The notes: a model not told the origin generated them from the letters alone. A stretch of 64,000 nt of DNA from Stigonema sp964246695 (GCA_964246695.1 CAXTSI010000001.1:38814-102813), one strand, 5' to 3'; counted from the first letter of the stretch, positions 7,435-17,619 are shown. Numbers and translations: made by a program.

Positions 7435-10383
7435 ATGGTAGCAGCTATTTCTAACTTCTATCAGGTAGGGGCAAGTCTCCCGGTTGATGCTCCAAGCTAT
7501 GTCAAGCGACTTGCAGACGAAGAGTTTTACCAAAAATTGAAGGCGGGTAAGTTCTGCTACGTGCTCAACTCCCGGCAGATGGGTAAGTCTAGCTTGCGAG
7601 TGCAGACAATGCAGCGGTTGCAAGCTTCAGGAACAGTTTGCGCTGCGATCGACTTAACGGGAATTGGCAAGCATAAGGTCACAATAGAGCAATGGTATGG
7701 GGGAATTGTTTACGCACTGGTAGAAAGCTGCCAGTTAGAAGACAAATTTGATTTCGATTGGCAGACATGGTGGCAGAAACACAGGGAAGTCTTTGACAGT
7801 GTGATGTGTTTGAGATTGTTTATCGAAAAAGTCTTACTGAACTTAATTGAGCAACAGATAGTCATCTTTGTTGATGAAATTGACAGGGTGCAAAGCCAGG
7901 ATTTTTCTCTAGATGATTTTTTTGCACTCATTCGGTTTTTCCAGAATCAGCGAGTTGATAATCCAGTTTTTGAGCGGCTCACGTTTGCTTTATTGGGAGT
8001 GGCGACACCTAGCAATTTGATTACCGATAAAACCCAAACTCCCTTTAACATTGGTGAAGCTATTGAATTACATGGTTTTCAGCTTGACGAAGCCCAGCCA
8101 TTAATTGAGGGATTGAGCAGTAGATTTAGTCATCCCCAAAAGGTCATGAAGGACATCTTACATTGGACAGGTGGACAACCATTCCTGACGCAAAAGCTAT
8201 GCCAGTTTATGGTGGAGGAGTCTTGTCACGATAATCCAAGGAATGTTGAACAAGTCGTGCGATCGCGCCTGGTCGAAAATTGGGAGTCACAAGACGAACC
8301 AGAGCACTTGAGGACGATTCGTGACAGAATTTTGAGAGATGAGCAGCGAGCAGGGTATTTACTAGAATTGTATCAGCATATCCGCCAAGAAGAAAAAGCT
8401 GAAGTAACGGCAGATGACACTTTAGAACAAAGCGAACTACAGCTTTCAGGATTGATTGTTAGACAGCAGAATAAATTAAAAGTTTACAATTCTATTTATA
8501 GAGAAATCTTTGACCAAAGTTGGATTGAAATTCAGTTGAGTAATTTACGCCCTTATTCTGAGAATTTCCGTTTTTGGATAGCTTCTGACCGTAAAGATGA
8601 ATCTCGATTGTTGCGGGGAAAGGCGTTACAGAATGCGCTTTTATGGGCGAAAGATAAAAGCTTAAACTTTCAGGACAGGGAGTTTTTAGCAGCCAGCCAA
8701 GCTAAAGAGAAAGAAGAGGCGATCGCGGCAAGAGAAAAAGAAGCTCAATTGTCAAGAGAGAGAAAGGATAGGGAAGCAGTAGAGAAAAGGAATTTAGTAC
8801 TGGCTGAGGCTAATAAGAAAGCACAACGCAGAATGAGCATTGGAACTGCTGTTTTAATCCTAACTTTGTCAGTTGCAGTCATCTCAGCAGTACTGGCAAC
8901 TGTAGCAGGGAATGAAGCGTTCCAAGCACAGCAAAGATTAGATAATGCAAGTAAAAAAGCATCAGAAGCTGAGGAAAAAGTTCAAGTAGCACAACAAAAT
9001 TTGAAAAGTACCGATCAAGAATTATCAGAAGCCCAGATAAAAGTTAAAACAGCACAAGACAGCGAAAAAGAAGCAAAGCAAAAGCTTGAAGAAGCGAAAC
9101 AGCAAGAGAAAAAAGCTCAACAGAATGAAACCTTAGCTAAAGCAAGAGAGAATCGGGCAGAGCAAAGATCACAAAATGCTAAGTCACAAGAGAAAAAAGC
9201 CCAAATCAATCAACAAGATGCACAAAGAAAAGAGCAGGAAGCAAATGAAAAAGCTATAAAAGTAACACATGAATTTAAGAAAACTCAAAAAGGACTGGAA
9301 ACCAGACAGGAATATCTCAAAACAGTTGGAAAACTCGCTCAACTAGCAGGAAAACTTAAAGATAAGAGTTTTGATGATGAAGCTAAAGAATTACTTTCAC
9401 AAGCAAGTCAATCAGTTAACATTAAAGATGACAATTTGAAACAAGACCTTTTGCATACAGGAATAGCTTATGCTTATTCAAAACTTAAAGATGCAAATTG
9501 GGTTCCAGAAGTAAGTAATTCCCTAAAAAAGGTAAATAAAACAAGTGATGATTCTTTAGAAAGCTTGCAAATTCAGATTTTAACCTATAAAACTCAAGGG
9601 AATTTCCAGAGAGAGAAGCAGGAAAATACCGATGCGATAGACTCTTATAAAAATGCTTTTAAGGTTTTAAAAGACTTGAAAAATAAAACTTCTAGCATTA
9701 GTCCACCCTTTAATGAAAAGATACCCATAGATAAAAAAATTCTATCAAAGGAAGTGGTCGAGGCTCTTCATAGAGAATTTATTAATTTACTTTACGAAAA
9801 TAATCATGAGAACTCGCTCAAGCAAGAAGTAGAAAAATCTTTAAAAGAACACTTTTATAATGAGTTGGCAACCTTACTAAAAAATAAACAGTTTAAGCAA
9901 GCCGATGAAAAAACAAAAAATTTGATGTCATACATTGCAAGGGAAAAATCCTTTGATAAAAAATCTATCAATAAGCTTTCTTGTCTTGATTTAAGACGAA
10001 TTGATCGGCTTTGGGTAGAAAATTCTGATAAGCGTTTTGGTTTGAGCGTACAAAAAGAAATTTTTCTGAAAACTGGAAACAGACTTGGTATGACATCTGC
10101 GGTATCAGCCCAGAATAAGACAGACGAAAAAAATTATTTAGAGTTTGCTAAAGCAGTTGGATGGTTTGTTGATAAAGGAAAAGACTCAGGAAGATGGTTA
10201 GGTAGTTCTAGCGATAGTAGCGATCTAGAGCGCCGTATAAAAGATAAACCTGAACTACGAGGTACTTACCCAACGAATTTAGGAGGAAGTTTCTTGGCAA
10301 TCAGGAACGGTCATCTGTACATAGTTGGGCAGTCAGAGGTGTGGGGGTTTCTCTTCTCTCGCGTTACTGCTTGTGAAGTATAA
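7435..10383 (+). CDS. AAA-like ATPase, TM segment, coiled coil and GUN4 domain
   Basis: 982 residues from ATG 7435, chosen because AAGGAG sits 7 bases upstream; an ATG 51 bases earlier lies inside the previous gene. Order: AAA-like domain 1-350 (RQMGKSS near residues 46-52, IVIFVDEID near 143), a charged coiled coil, one transmembrane helix around 467-490 (VLILTLSVAVISAVLATVAG), a second long Lys/Glu/Gln coiled coil to about 640, a helical stretch, and a GUN4-like domain from about 805 (DLRRIDRLWVENS, RFGLSVQKEIF, AVGWF). It ends in FLFSRVTACEV. GUN4 domains bind tetrapyrroles in the chlorophyll pathway; here the domain may be a porphyrin-like ligand sensor. Co-transcribed with the CHAT-AAA gene, so it is a likely membrane-bound partner or sensor for that protease. 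Confidence 0.85.
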   Translation: MVAAISNFYQVGASLPVDAPSYVKRLADEEFYQKLKAGKFCYVLNSRQMGKSSLRVQTMQRLQASGTVCAAIDLTGIGKHKVTIEQWYGGIVYALVESCQLEDKFDFDWQTWWQKHREVFDSVMCLRLFIEKVLLNLIEQQIVIFVDEIDRVQSQDFSLDDFFALIRFFQNQRVDNPVFERLTFALLGVATPSNLITDKTQTPFNIGEAIELHGFQLDEAQPLIEGLSSRFSHPQKVMKDILHWTGGQPFLTQKLCQFMVEESCHDNPRNVEQVVRSRLVENWESQDEPEHLRTIRDRILRDEQRAGYLLELYQHIRQEEKAEVTADDTLEQSELQLSGLIVRQQNKLKVYNSIYREIFDQSWIEIQLSNLRPYSENFRFWIASDRKDESRLLRGKALQNALLWAKDKSLNFQDREFLAASQAKEKEEAIAAREKEAQLSRERKDREAVEKRNLVLAEANKKAQRRMSIGTAVLILTLSVAVISAVLATVAGNEAFQAQQRLDNASKKASEAEEKVQVAQQNLKSTDQELSEAQIKVKTAQDSEKEAKQKLEEAKQQEKKAQQNETLAKARENRAEQRSQNAKSQEKKAQINQQDAQRKEQEANEKAIKVTHEFKKTQKGLETRQEYLKTVGKLAQLAGKLKDKSFDDEAKELLSQASQSVNIKDDNLKQDLLHTGIAYAYSKLKDANWVPEVSNSLKKVNKTSDDSLESLQIQILTYKTQGNFQREKQENTDAIDSYKNAFKVLKDLKNKTSSISPPFNEKIPIDKKILSKEVVEALHREFINLLYENNHENSLKQEVEKSLKEHFYNELATLLKNKQFKQADEKTKNLMSYIAREKSFDKKSINKLSCLDLRRIDRLWVENSDKRFGLSVQKEIFLKTGNRLGMTSAVSAQNKTDEKNYLEFAKAVGWFVDKGKDSGRWLGSSSDSSDLERRIKDKPELRGTYPTNLGGSFLAIRNGHLYIVGQSEVWGFLFSRVTACEV

Positions 10384-10415
10384 CACATAAGCGTTTCAGA
10401 CTTTTGTAAATTCTC

Positions 10416-10457
10416 AAGATAAAAGAAGTCTACTTCGGCATTTTATCTTAGTTTTTT
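10416..10457 (+). terminator. Rho-independent terminator after the CHAT-AAA/GUN4 operon
   Basis: Stem AAGATAAAA (10416-10424) pairs with TTTTATCTT (10441-10449) and is followed by TTTTTT at 10452-10457. It lies 33 bases after the stop of the GUN4 gene. Confidence 0.7.
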
Positions 10458-10480
10458 GTGCTTATACTTTTATTGTTTGG

Positions 10481-10654
10481 CATCAAATGACTGGGGGTCT
10501 AAGACGAAGATGGGCTAATAAACCTTTGAACACCTTTACCTACGCAGAGAGGGCTTTTAGAACGGCTGTGTCTTATCGATTTTTTGATTGGTTAACCCAT
10601 AATCGTGACGTATTTACCGCTTATATAGCGAGTTTGGGCTACATTTGGGCTTAA
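10481..10654 (+). pseudogene. Possible transposase C-terminal fragment
   Basis: The frame 10481-10654 (57 residues then TAA) has coding-like composition: RRRWANKPLNTFTYAERAF, AVSYRFFDWLTHNRDVF, SLGYIWA. It resembles tails of cyanobacterial IS transposases from memory, but no catalytic motif is present and the upstream part is missing. No terminal repeats were found around it. Confidence 0.35.
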
Positions 10655-10731
10655 TTTCTGTTTAAGTCCCATTAATTAGATAAGGCTTCCTATTACGTAA
10701 AGATATATAAGCAATCAGGTAACAACCAAGT

Positions 10732-11612
10732 TTAGGCTACAATTTTTGTACGCTCAATTGCTTCTTGAAAATAATTGCGGTCAATCTCAAACCCTACAAA
10801 ATTTCTACCCTGCTTAAGAGCGGCGACACCTGTAGTTCCTGCGCCCATGAACAGGTCAATAATAGTACAACCTGGTTCCGTAAATTTTTCTATTAACCAT
10901 TCTACGTGTTCTAGGGATCGTGGCATGGATGCTTGACATCTTCCTTGAATGGTTGCGCGGGAGGGCAGAAATCGGGATGCATTTGCCCAGGTAAAACGTG
11001 ATTGCCTTGTCTTGATTTAGGCGGAACCCCAAAAACGTAGGCTACATCTCCTGAAATAAGTAACCGTCCCTGCTTTGATGGTATGGCATAAGGCAACTAA
11101 GCTACCCGGATGAACGAGTACTGTGGCGGTACAGCAGCCATAAAGCGCGGGTCCCCATCACACCGCAACTGAATAACAATCTGCTTGAGGGGATGATGAT
11201 CCCGGAGCGATCGCACAACATCCGCCAATAATTGAACAGGAGCGTGGCTACCTGCTAAGTTGTCCGTTGCCAAGAGCCAAACTGGATCGGTAACGATGGC
11301 ATCAATGGTATGAGGTGGTCGCTTTACTTCAACCCGGCTATCGCCATGTATGAAGCACGCCCAATTCCCTTCAGGAGTTTTTAGGGTTATTGATTCTCCT
11401 CGAGCTGCAAAGTGACGTTCTTTGTACTTCGATAAATTGGGAGACTGTTCCAGAAGCCTTACAGCCAATTCCACCTTATCTGTAATAGAATCGTGTCCAT
11501 TAGCCATACGGGAAATTGTCTCTCGACTATATCCAAGGCTTTTCGCCATCGGAGTTTTCCACCGATTGCCAAATAGACGTTGACCAATGGCACTAAATTC
11601 TTGTGGCGTCAT
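10732..11612 (-). pseudogene. DNA adenine/N4-cytosine methyltransferase, inactivated
   Basis: Read from ATG 11612: an N-terminal HTH (GYSRETISRMANG), a catalytic-type motif AIVTDPVWLL, then a TAG at 11097-11099 where related proteins have Trp (RVA-stop-LPYAIP), i.e. a TGG-to-TAG change. The frame continues through DVAYVFGVPP and shifts by one base near 10915-10926, where KHP should be followed by MPRSLEHVEW. The last frame carries the SAM-binding motif LFMGAGTTGVAA. One nonsense mutation plus one frameshift make it a recent pseudogene of a solitary phage/plasmid-type methyltransferase. The upstream region (11613-11760) is AT-rich and probably held its promoter. No restriction enzyme gene is adjacent. 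Confidence 0.82.
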
Positions 11613-12804
11613 ACGTAACCCTTAATCACTAAAAATAACATAATCATTTTCAAACAATAAATAATTTCGTGATTATTTATCACGTTTCTATTGACTACTC
11701 ACAATTATGTGTTATTCCAAATCAATAGATATGCTTAAATACTCAGTTAGATTGTTACTACATTATTTAAAGTATAGAGAAATACCTGTATTCAGCTAAT
11801 TCATCCCGCATTTATGCAACGCCCCAAATCCCATCTTTTAATTCTATGTTCTCATTCTTTTTTAATCTTAAACAGAACTCTACTTTTTGGTCCCTAAGCC
11901 AGTTGGCTAGTTAGACTGAACGAAATTTTCTATCCCCCAATACAACGACTTTAAATTTATTTAATATCCCTATAAATAAATTTAAGGGATTCAATTGGAC
12001 GTAGTATTCCTTGCGTTGCGCGTCTCGAAATACATATTTTCTTTTTTTTCAAAAATGAATTTATTACCATAAAAACTTTACCCCAGAAAGCAATACCTCT
12101 CTGCGATTCTTGTCAAGAATAGATTGAGACATACAACCTCCTGCCAGCTACGTGAACCAAGCTTGCTTTAAATCATTAGCCTTTCGCGTAAAAAACATAG
12201 ACATAGCGATCGCAGATCCGCATTAATTCTCCTAAGTCTATTTTTTCCTGCCTTTTGATTTGATAGCGAATTGAAGCAGGATAACAGCAGAAGCCTCTGC
12301 CATGCGTTCAGCACAATGTTGCTTGGTGCTTAAATGTTACCGCCATCATGTGTCAGTCTGTAATCCCATCATAAATTTTTTACGAATTCTTCAACTTTAC
12401 TGGAGCGTACCCATCGGGAGCGAGAAAAGGAGAGAGAAGTGCCAGAAAATCCGATAACTTCCATCTCTCAGAATCACTTAATAATGTGGCGACAATTCTT
12501 CTGGTCTGGAAATGAGACCATTATGACAGCTATCAGAGTGTGCGATCGCTCTACCTAGCACTCCCCCTGTATACGCATTCGTTTCCCTACCATTGGGAAT
12601 TCTGCCATCGCTGCTCCCTCTGCTATCACCCATAAATTTATGGATAGCTTATTATACAGGAAACTGTTGATAACGCTGATGCTATAAGCAAATTATATCA
12701 AAAAGATCTGAAATGACGTTTTTTCGTAGAACCGGACAAGAACGAGTGATAAGGGCGGGTTATTGGGAGCGATCGCCAACGAAAGAATAGGAGTTGTGGG
12801 AACT
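11613..12804. other. 1.2 kb without a recognisable gene
   Basis: No ORF with coding character on either strand. It holds HIP1 sites and a 33-base segment (12375-12407) identical to part of the RHH gene at 21694-21726. The rest looks like degraded intergenic DNA. Confidence 0.6.
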
Positions 12805-12999
12805 TTAACTGTCGGAAAAAAGTCTCTTTTCTTTGAGAGTGCTTAGTCGGGAATATTTTTGGTTTTTTAGCGCTTCATAATTGCGGATCTTTTTCTCAGC
12901 ATTAACAAAAAGGTTGACGATGTGCTGCTGTGCTGCTGTAGGGATTTCCTTGAACTGAATTTTATTGCCATCAATACTTATGTCCCAGCAATAAAAAAC
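12805..12999 (-). CDS. Possible small ORF downstream of the CHAT-RsgA gene, start unclear
   Basis: A frame shifted from the preceding gene encodes SIDGNKIQFKEIPTAAQQ and LFVNAEKKIRNYEALKN, which reads like a real small helical protein. No ATG or GTG is available in this frame; a TTG at 13032 lies inside the upstream gene. It may be a coupled small gene, or the former tail of the big protein separated by a frameshift near 13000. The left coordinate is the stop; the right one is approximate. Confidence 0.3.
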   Translation of the reverse strand, partial: VFYCWDISIDGNKIQFKEIPTAAQQHIVNLFVNAEKKIRNYEALKNQKYSRLSTLKEKRLFSDS

Positions 13000-15900
13000 T
13001 TCGACTGAAAATACAGCCGATATAACTGACAACTCGGTGTCGCTTGATTATGATCCAACTTAATCAGCCCCATACTACTTAACTTGTGAGCCTGTATCGG
13101 TTCTAACGGCACAGCCTCAGTAGCATTCATCACCTTGTGAAGTGCGATCGCCAATTCTGGCTGTTCTTGCAAAGTTGCCCAATGACGTTGTAAATGATGG
13201 TTATAAATTCCAGAGGATGTCGGCGCACTATCCAGCAATTCTGTCAGAGTGCGATCGCCACGACTCAGGTGATACAGTGCTAAGTGTACCAGTCCTGGAT
13301 GTCTCCCAACCATATCCATTAAAAGCCTTTCCTCCTCAGCGTCTGTCCAGTTGATCCCATAGCGCTGCGCTAACTGCTGTACCTGATCTAAACTCAAACC
13401 TGTTAACTGAATTGGTAATCCTACATTAAAAGGAGATTGATGTAGCTGTAAAGGAACATAAACTTCTGTAGAATGTACCAAAATTAGGCGCAGCTTTTGC
13501 CAGATGGGCGATCTTTTTCCTTCTTCATACCATGAACGCAACACAGCTAAAACTTCCTTCGCTACTTCAGGATGTTCAAAAAGCTGATTCACTTCATCCA
13601 ATGCTAAAACCACAGGAGAATCTATTTGCTCCAACACATAAGCACGCAAGTAGAGAGAACAACTCACTTTGCTGCCAATATCTTCATCCCAATACTCGTC
13701 TAGTTTTGATTCCAAGTGAAGCTGACGTGTAATATCAGCGCACAGCCAGCGCAAAAATCGATTCAAATCGCTCAATATTGCCTGCTCAATTTGCTCCAAG
13801 TTCAGGTTAACTGTATGGTAGCCAATACGATGAGTATAGTCAAGAACCCTCAGCAGCAAAGAGGTTTTGCCCATTTCTCTGGGTGCTTTAATCCGAATCA
13901 AAGCTCCCGGTTTACTAACTTCTTGATAAACCTGTGATGTGATCGCAGAGTTTTCAATGTAAAACGGGGAGTCAAGCGGGACTGAACCACTCGGAAAGCG
14001 AGGGTATGTATCCTGCTTGGTATTTTTGAAAAAGTCTATATCGTTTTTTGTTGGCGGTGTGTTTTCTGGTACTACAGAAGCCACCACTAATGAGCTTGTC
14101 TTACTTTCGCATTCAGTCTCAACACTTTCCTGTGACCAAAACATTGGTGGTTCTGCTGGATTCTGAAATATGACTGGTAACCAAGTAGCGCAAGGAAATT
14201 CTGCCTCTAGCCCTTGCAGTCGTTCTCGTGCTGAACGCACCGCAGCATACAATGACCTACCCGATGAAAACTCAGCTAGAAAATACTTTAAAAATTCTTG
14301 AGCTACCACATCTGGTACAGGCTCACGCATGACAATAACTTGGGGAATGTACAAATCCTGTAGCTGCTGCGCCAATCCTAAACCATCACGAGAGTTGAAA
14401 ATCGCTAGCTTCAACCCACGACTAATAGCTTGCTTAAGAGCATACTTTAATTGTTTAAGAGTAATTGTGTCTGCTTGATTAATATGCAACAGCCCTTTTT
14501 CTTGACTACAACTATAACCTGCAAAAAAGAGAATATCCCAACCTTGTTGCCAAAGCTTATCATTTAAACTCCCTAAATTAGGCTCTACTAAAAATGTAAT
14601 TTCTGCTGTTGATAATTGCTCTAAAAAAATCCGATCACGACTAACATTAATTCCTTGACTATTGCCTAAAATTGCTAATATTCTAATTTTAGATTTCTTG
14701 CTATTGAAAGACAATTTATTTGGTTTTTGACACTCAGCAGAACTTAAGGCAACTTCCGTCAGAGGGTAATCCTCAAAAAAATCCCACAGATGCCAAGGAA
14801 GTCTTCGCACTAAATTGTCATTGGTTTCAATTATAAAGCGAATTTCTTCAGATGGTCTGAGTTGTGTACGTAATTGCTGGTCAATTTTGCGAAACTTCAT
14901 TGAGTTCAACCATACATTTATCCTTTTTGATAAGCTTTGACATAAATTAGCGAACTCAACTTGAGAAAACATTGTTACATAAGCTTCTTCGATTTCAAAT
15001 TGATCATCTTGAGCGTCTATTTCAATCCCATCACGGCATCTCAACCGTTGAGATAAAGCAAAATAAACTAACTGCCAATTTCGATAGATCTCGGGGATTT
15101 TGGGTGCTGCTGGTAAACTAGCAGTCAATTTCATCTGGTAGGGGTTGTTTGCTTCTCCAATCTGTGCTGTAACAGCGGCAAAGCCATCCCGTAGGTTTCC
15201 CTGACCCAAACTTAAAACAACTAGACGAGAGCCTTTATGTTGAACTTTGACTGTCTTTTTTTGGTCTGCTGATTGATTTATTGTCCTAAGTATCTGTTTA
15301 GGAATTGGTAATTTTTGACGTGTGCTCGCCTCTTCCAGGAAATTTAAGTAATGTTGGTAGCGTTCCCAGTCTCCCCGCACTACACACTCAGGCTCATCGC
15401 GATGTAAACAGTTACTAAAACGGCAACTAGCCACTGCTAAACGTCCTTTAGCTTCTGGAAAATAATGTACTAATTCTTCGGGGGAGCAATTCAAATCAGG
15501 CTGATTAAAACCAGGAGTATCTGCTAGTAAACCACCACGAGGTAGTTTAAATAACTCCACATGACGAGTGGTATGACGACCCTTTGCTAGTTTGCCAGAA
15601 ACCTCTCCCACTCTTAAGTTAGCTCTAGGAATGAGTGCATTGATTAAACTGGATTTGCCAACTCCCGAAGGTCCAGCAACGACTGTGATCTTCTCTGTAA
15701 GAATGCTTGCAAGCTGGTCAATATTTATGCCTTGACTCACACTAATAAATCTTGGTTGATAACCCCAACTTGTTAAGCGAGTCCTAATTTCTTCTTGCTG
15801 TTGTGTGGTGATTAAATCGCTTTTATTTAGGCATAAAACGATATCTAAACCCGTGGATTCAGCCTTAACTAGAAAGTGACTTAGCTGGTATGGTTCTATA

Positions 15901-17321
15901 GGCGGGTCAGCAACAGTAAATACCAACAGGATTTGATTGACATTGGCGATCGCTGGTCTGTCTAACTGACTTTGACGAGGTTGAACATCAGCGATCACTC
16001 CTCGACCACCAGCCCAATCGGGTTCTTCTACGACCACGCGATCACCCACAATCACTGGTTGTCCAATTTTTTTTAAGCGTGTTCTGCGCGTACAAAGAAG
16101 AGACGTTGCAGGCAATGTCTCTTCAACATCCACAACATCTAGCTGAACTCGATAAAAATTTGCTTGTACGGCTAAAACCGTACCCAATAAATCTCTACTA
16201 TCTCTACTATTAGTACGTAAAACTTTCTTTTGGAGATTATCAACTGCTAGTGCTGCTTTTAATTTTGCTATATCAGATTCATCTGCATTACTAGCAATAG
16301 TAAATGCTAAACGTTTTTTATTATTTATTACATTTTTATCCTTCTCTAAAGTGATAGGCTCTAAAAAATTTACATCTTCAATAATAACACCTAATATATC
16401 CTTTAATTCTCCTAATTTAAACAAATATTCTATCTGTTCAAGGCTTTGTTGTGAACCTTCTAAAATTAGTTTGATGCTTCCTTTTTCAATATCAACAATT
16501 TCTATAGAAGTATCCCCTGTCATTTTTTGTAAGAGGGCAACAATTGCCTTTAATTTTGGTAAATCAACTTGCTCAATACTACCAACAATTGCATATCCAC
16601 AGCGGTTTTCATTAGTTTCCTTTTGTTCTATAGGTAACTTAGATGGAGTCGGCAAAATTTGTTCACCAATGTGATATTTGGGATTTCTATCACATGCATT
16701 TTCTTTTGTTATCTGATCTAAATTGTCCACTCCAAATGCTACCATGTGTAAAACTGAACTAATGTCCTCTGAAACTCCTAGTATTTTCATTTTTACACGA
16801 CCAAAATTGAAAGCTTCCTCGATAGTGTAATTAGCTCCTAATGCTTCATAAAAACCCACATAAAATGCAATAGCAGCTTGATCTGCAATTTCTTTACTCA
16901 TGCCAATAACATATGGTATGTGTTGAGCAATAGCCCTGGCCTGAATTTCTGAATAGCAGGCATTTAAAACCACACAATTAATATGTTCAGTTAATAGTTT
17001 AAACAGCTCAGCTAAAGCATTAGGTTTTATTGGATTTGTTTTTCCTAATATGTCTTCAACACAAAGTTCACCTGTGCTTTTACCATGTCCTGCAAAATGT
17101 ACAATCTGAGGCTTGACATCAAAAAAAACTTGACTGATATCACCTGGGCGTATAGACTCACGTGATTCTAGTAAGAATCTGTCACGAAATCTAGACAATT
17201 GTAGTCTTTCACGAATATCTCGTAACTCCTGACCCAAGCGTATTTTCGTAGCATCAGTAGGATCTGCTGATAAAAATAGAATTTTGATAGGACTATTACC
17301 TAATACCCCTCCATTTGTCAT
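12978..17321 (-). CDS. CHAT - RsgA GTPase - degenerate CHAT - AAA-like fusion protein
   Basis: 1447 residues from ATG 17321. Residues 1-200: CHAT domain with His79 (VHFAGHG) and Cys122 (VLNACYS). Residues 240-375: two stretches of an unassigned alpha/beta associated domain (SIEQVDLPKLKAIVALLQK). Residues 378-670: a complete RsgA/YjeQ-type circularly permuted GTPase, with an OB-fold part, G4 NKSD (499-502), G1 GPSGVGKSS (550-558), G3 DTPG (601-604) and all four zinc-knuckle ligands C633, C638, H640, C646. Residues 690-1065: a second CHAT-type domain in which the expected His is Tyr936 (FFAGYSCS) and the expected Cys is Arg978 (IFNSRDG), so it should be inactive. Residues 1105-1440: AAA-like ATPase (APREMGKTS, VVLALDEVNQLF). 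RsgA normally matures the 30S subunit, so this fusion suggests ribosome or (p)ppGpp/GTP sensing linked to proteolysis (inference). Confidence 0.9.
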   Translation of the reverse strand: MTNGGVLGNSPIKILFLSADPTDATKIRLGQELRDIRERLQLSRFRDRFLLESRESIRPGDISQVFFDVKPQIVHFAGHGKSTGELCVEDILGKTNPIKPNALAELFKLLTEHINCVVLNACYSEIQARAIAQHIPYVIGMSKEIADQAAIAFYVGFYEALGANYTIEEAFNFGRVKMKILGVSEDISSVLHMVAFGVDNLDQITKENACDRNPKYHIGEQILPTPSKLPIEQKETNENRCGYAIVGSIEQVDLPKLKAIVALLQKMTGDTSIEIVDIEKGSIKLILEGSQQSLEQIEYLFKLGELKDILGVIIEDVNFLEPITLEKDKNVINNKKRLAFTIASNADESDIAKLKAALAVDNLQKKVLRTNSRDSRDLLGTVLAVQANFYRVQLDVVDVEETLPATSLLCTRRTRLKKIGQPVIVGDRVVVEEPDWAGGRGVIADVQPRQSQLDRPAIANVNQILLVFTVADPPIEPYQLSHFLVKAESTGLDIVLCLNKSDLITTQQQEEIRTRLTSWGYQPRFISVSQGINIDQLASILTEKITVVAGPSGVGKSSLINALIPRANLRVGEVSGKLAKGRHTTRHVELFKLPRGGLLADTPGFNQPDLNCSPEELVHYFPEAKGRLAVASCRFSNCLHRDEPECVVRGDWERYQHYLNFLEEASTRQKLPIPKQILRTINQSADQKKTVKVQHKGSRLVVLSLGQGNLRDGFAAVTAQIGEANNPYQMKLTASLPAAPKIPEIYRNWQLVYFALSQRLRCRDGIEIDAQDDQFEIEEAYVTMFSQVEFANLCQSLSKRINVWLNSMKFRKIDQQLRTQLRPSEEIRFIIETNDNLVRRLPWHLWDFFEDYPLTEVALSSAECQKPNKLSFNSKKSKIRILAILGNSQGINVSRDRIFLEQLSTAEITFLVEPNLGSLNDKLWQQGWDILFFAGYSCSQEKGLLHINQADTITLKQLKYALKQAISRGLKLAIFNSRDGLGLAQQLQDLYIPQVIVMREPVPDVVAQEFLKYFLAEFSSGRSLYAAVRSARERLQGLEAEFPCATWLPVIFQNPAEPPMFWSQESVETECESKTSSLVVASVVPENTPPTKNDIDFFKNTKQDTYPRFPSGSVPLDSPFYIENSAITSQVYQEVSKPGALIRIKAPREMGKTSLLLRVLDYTHRIGYHTVNLNLEQIEQAILSDLNRFLRWLCADITRQLHLESKLDEYWDEDIGSKVSCSLYLRAYVLEQIDSPVVLALDEVNQLFEHPEVAKEVLAVLRSWYEEGKRSPIWQKLRLILVHSTEVYVPLQLHQSPFNVGLPIQLTGLSLDQVQQLAQRYGINWTDAEEERLLMDMVGRHPGLVHLALYHLSRGDRTLTELLDSAPTSSGIYNHHLQRHWATLQEQPELAIALHKVMNATEAVPLEPIQAHKLSSMGLIKLDHNQATPSCQLYRLYFQSKFFIAGT

Positions 17322-17481
17322 TATACTTCACCAGTTTCCATAGATTGATGTAGCATTTGCAGCAGTAGCTGAGAGTGTTGAGACAATTGATAGATTCTGA
17401 GTTATTCGTTTATACTTGGAGTCTAGACTTAGATAAATCTTATCAAGCAGTTAGACATCGCACTTTAAACCTAAAACAGAT

Positions 17482-17619
17482 AACCAAGGACGGTACAGCG
17501 AAGCGGAACCACTGTATCAAAAGGCATTGGAAATTGCTGAACTTAGCCTAGTGGTGGATCATCCCCACATAGCCATTATCCCTGAAAATCAGAAATCCTT
17601 GCGCGATAAATCAGCTTAA
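17482..17619 (+). pseudogene. Fossil of a TPR protein
   Basis: The frame reads NQGRYSEAEPLYQKALEIAE then VDHPHIA, one and a half kinesin-light-chain-type TPRs identical in style to those at 57.5-58.1 kb, and then degenerates to a TAA at 17617. No start codon or upstream repeats remain. It marks a deleted NB-ARC/TPR gene. Confidence 0.6.

Noticed and set aside
16351..16674. Plus-strand 107-codon frame inside the CHAT-RsgA gene
   Set aside because: Antisense to a well-supported coding region; composition typical of a shadow frame.
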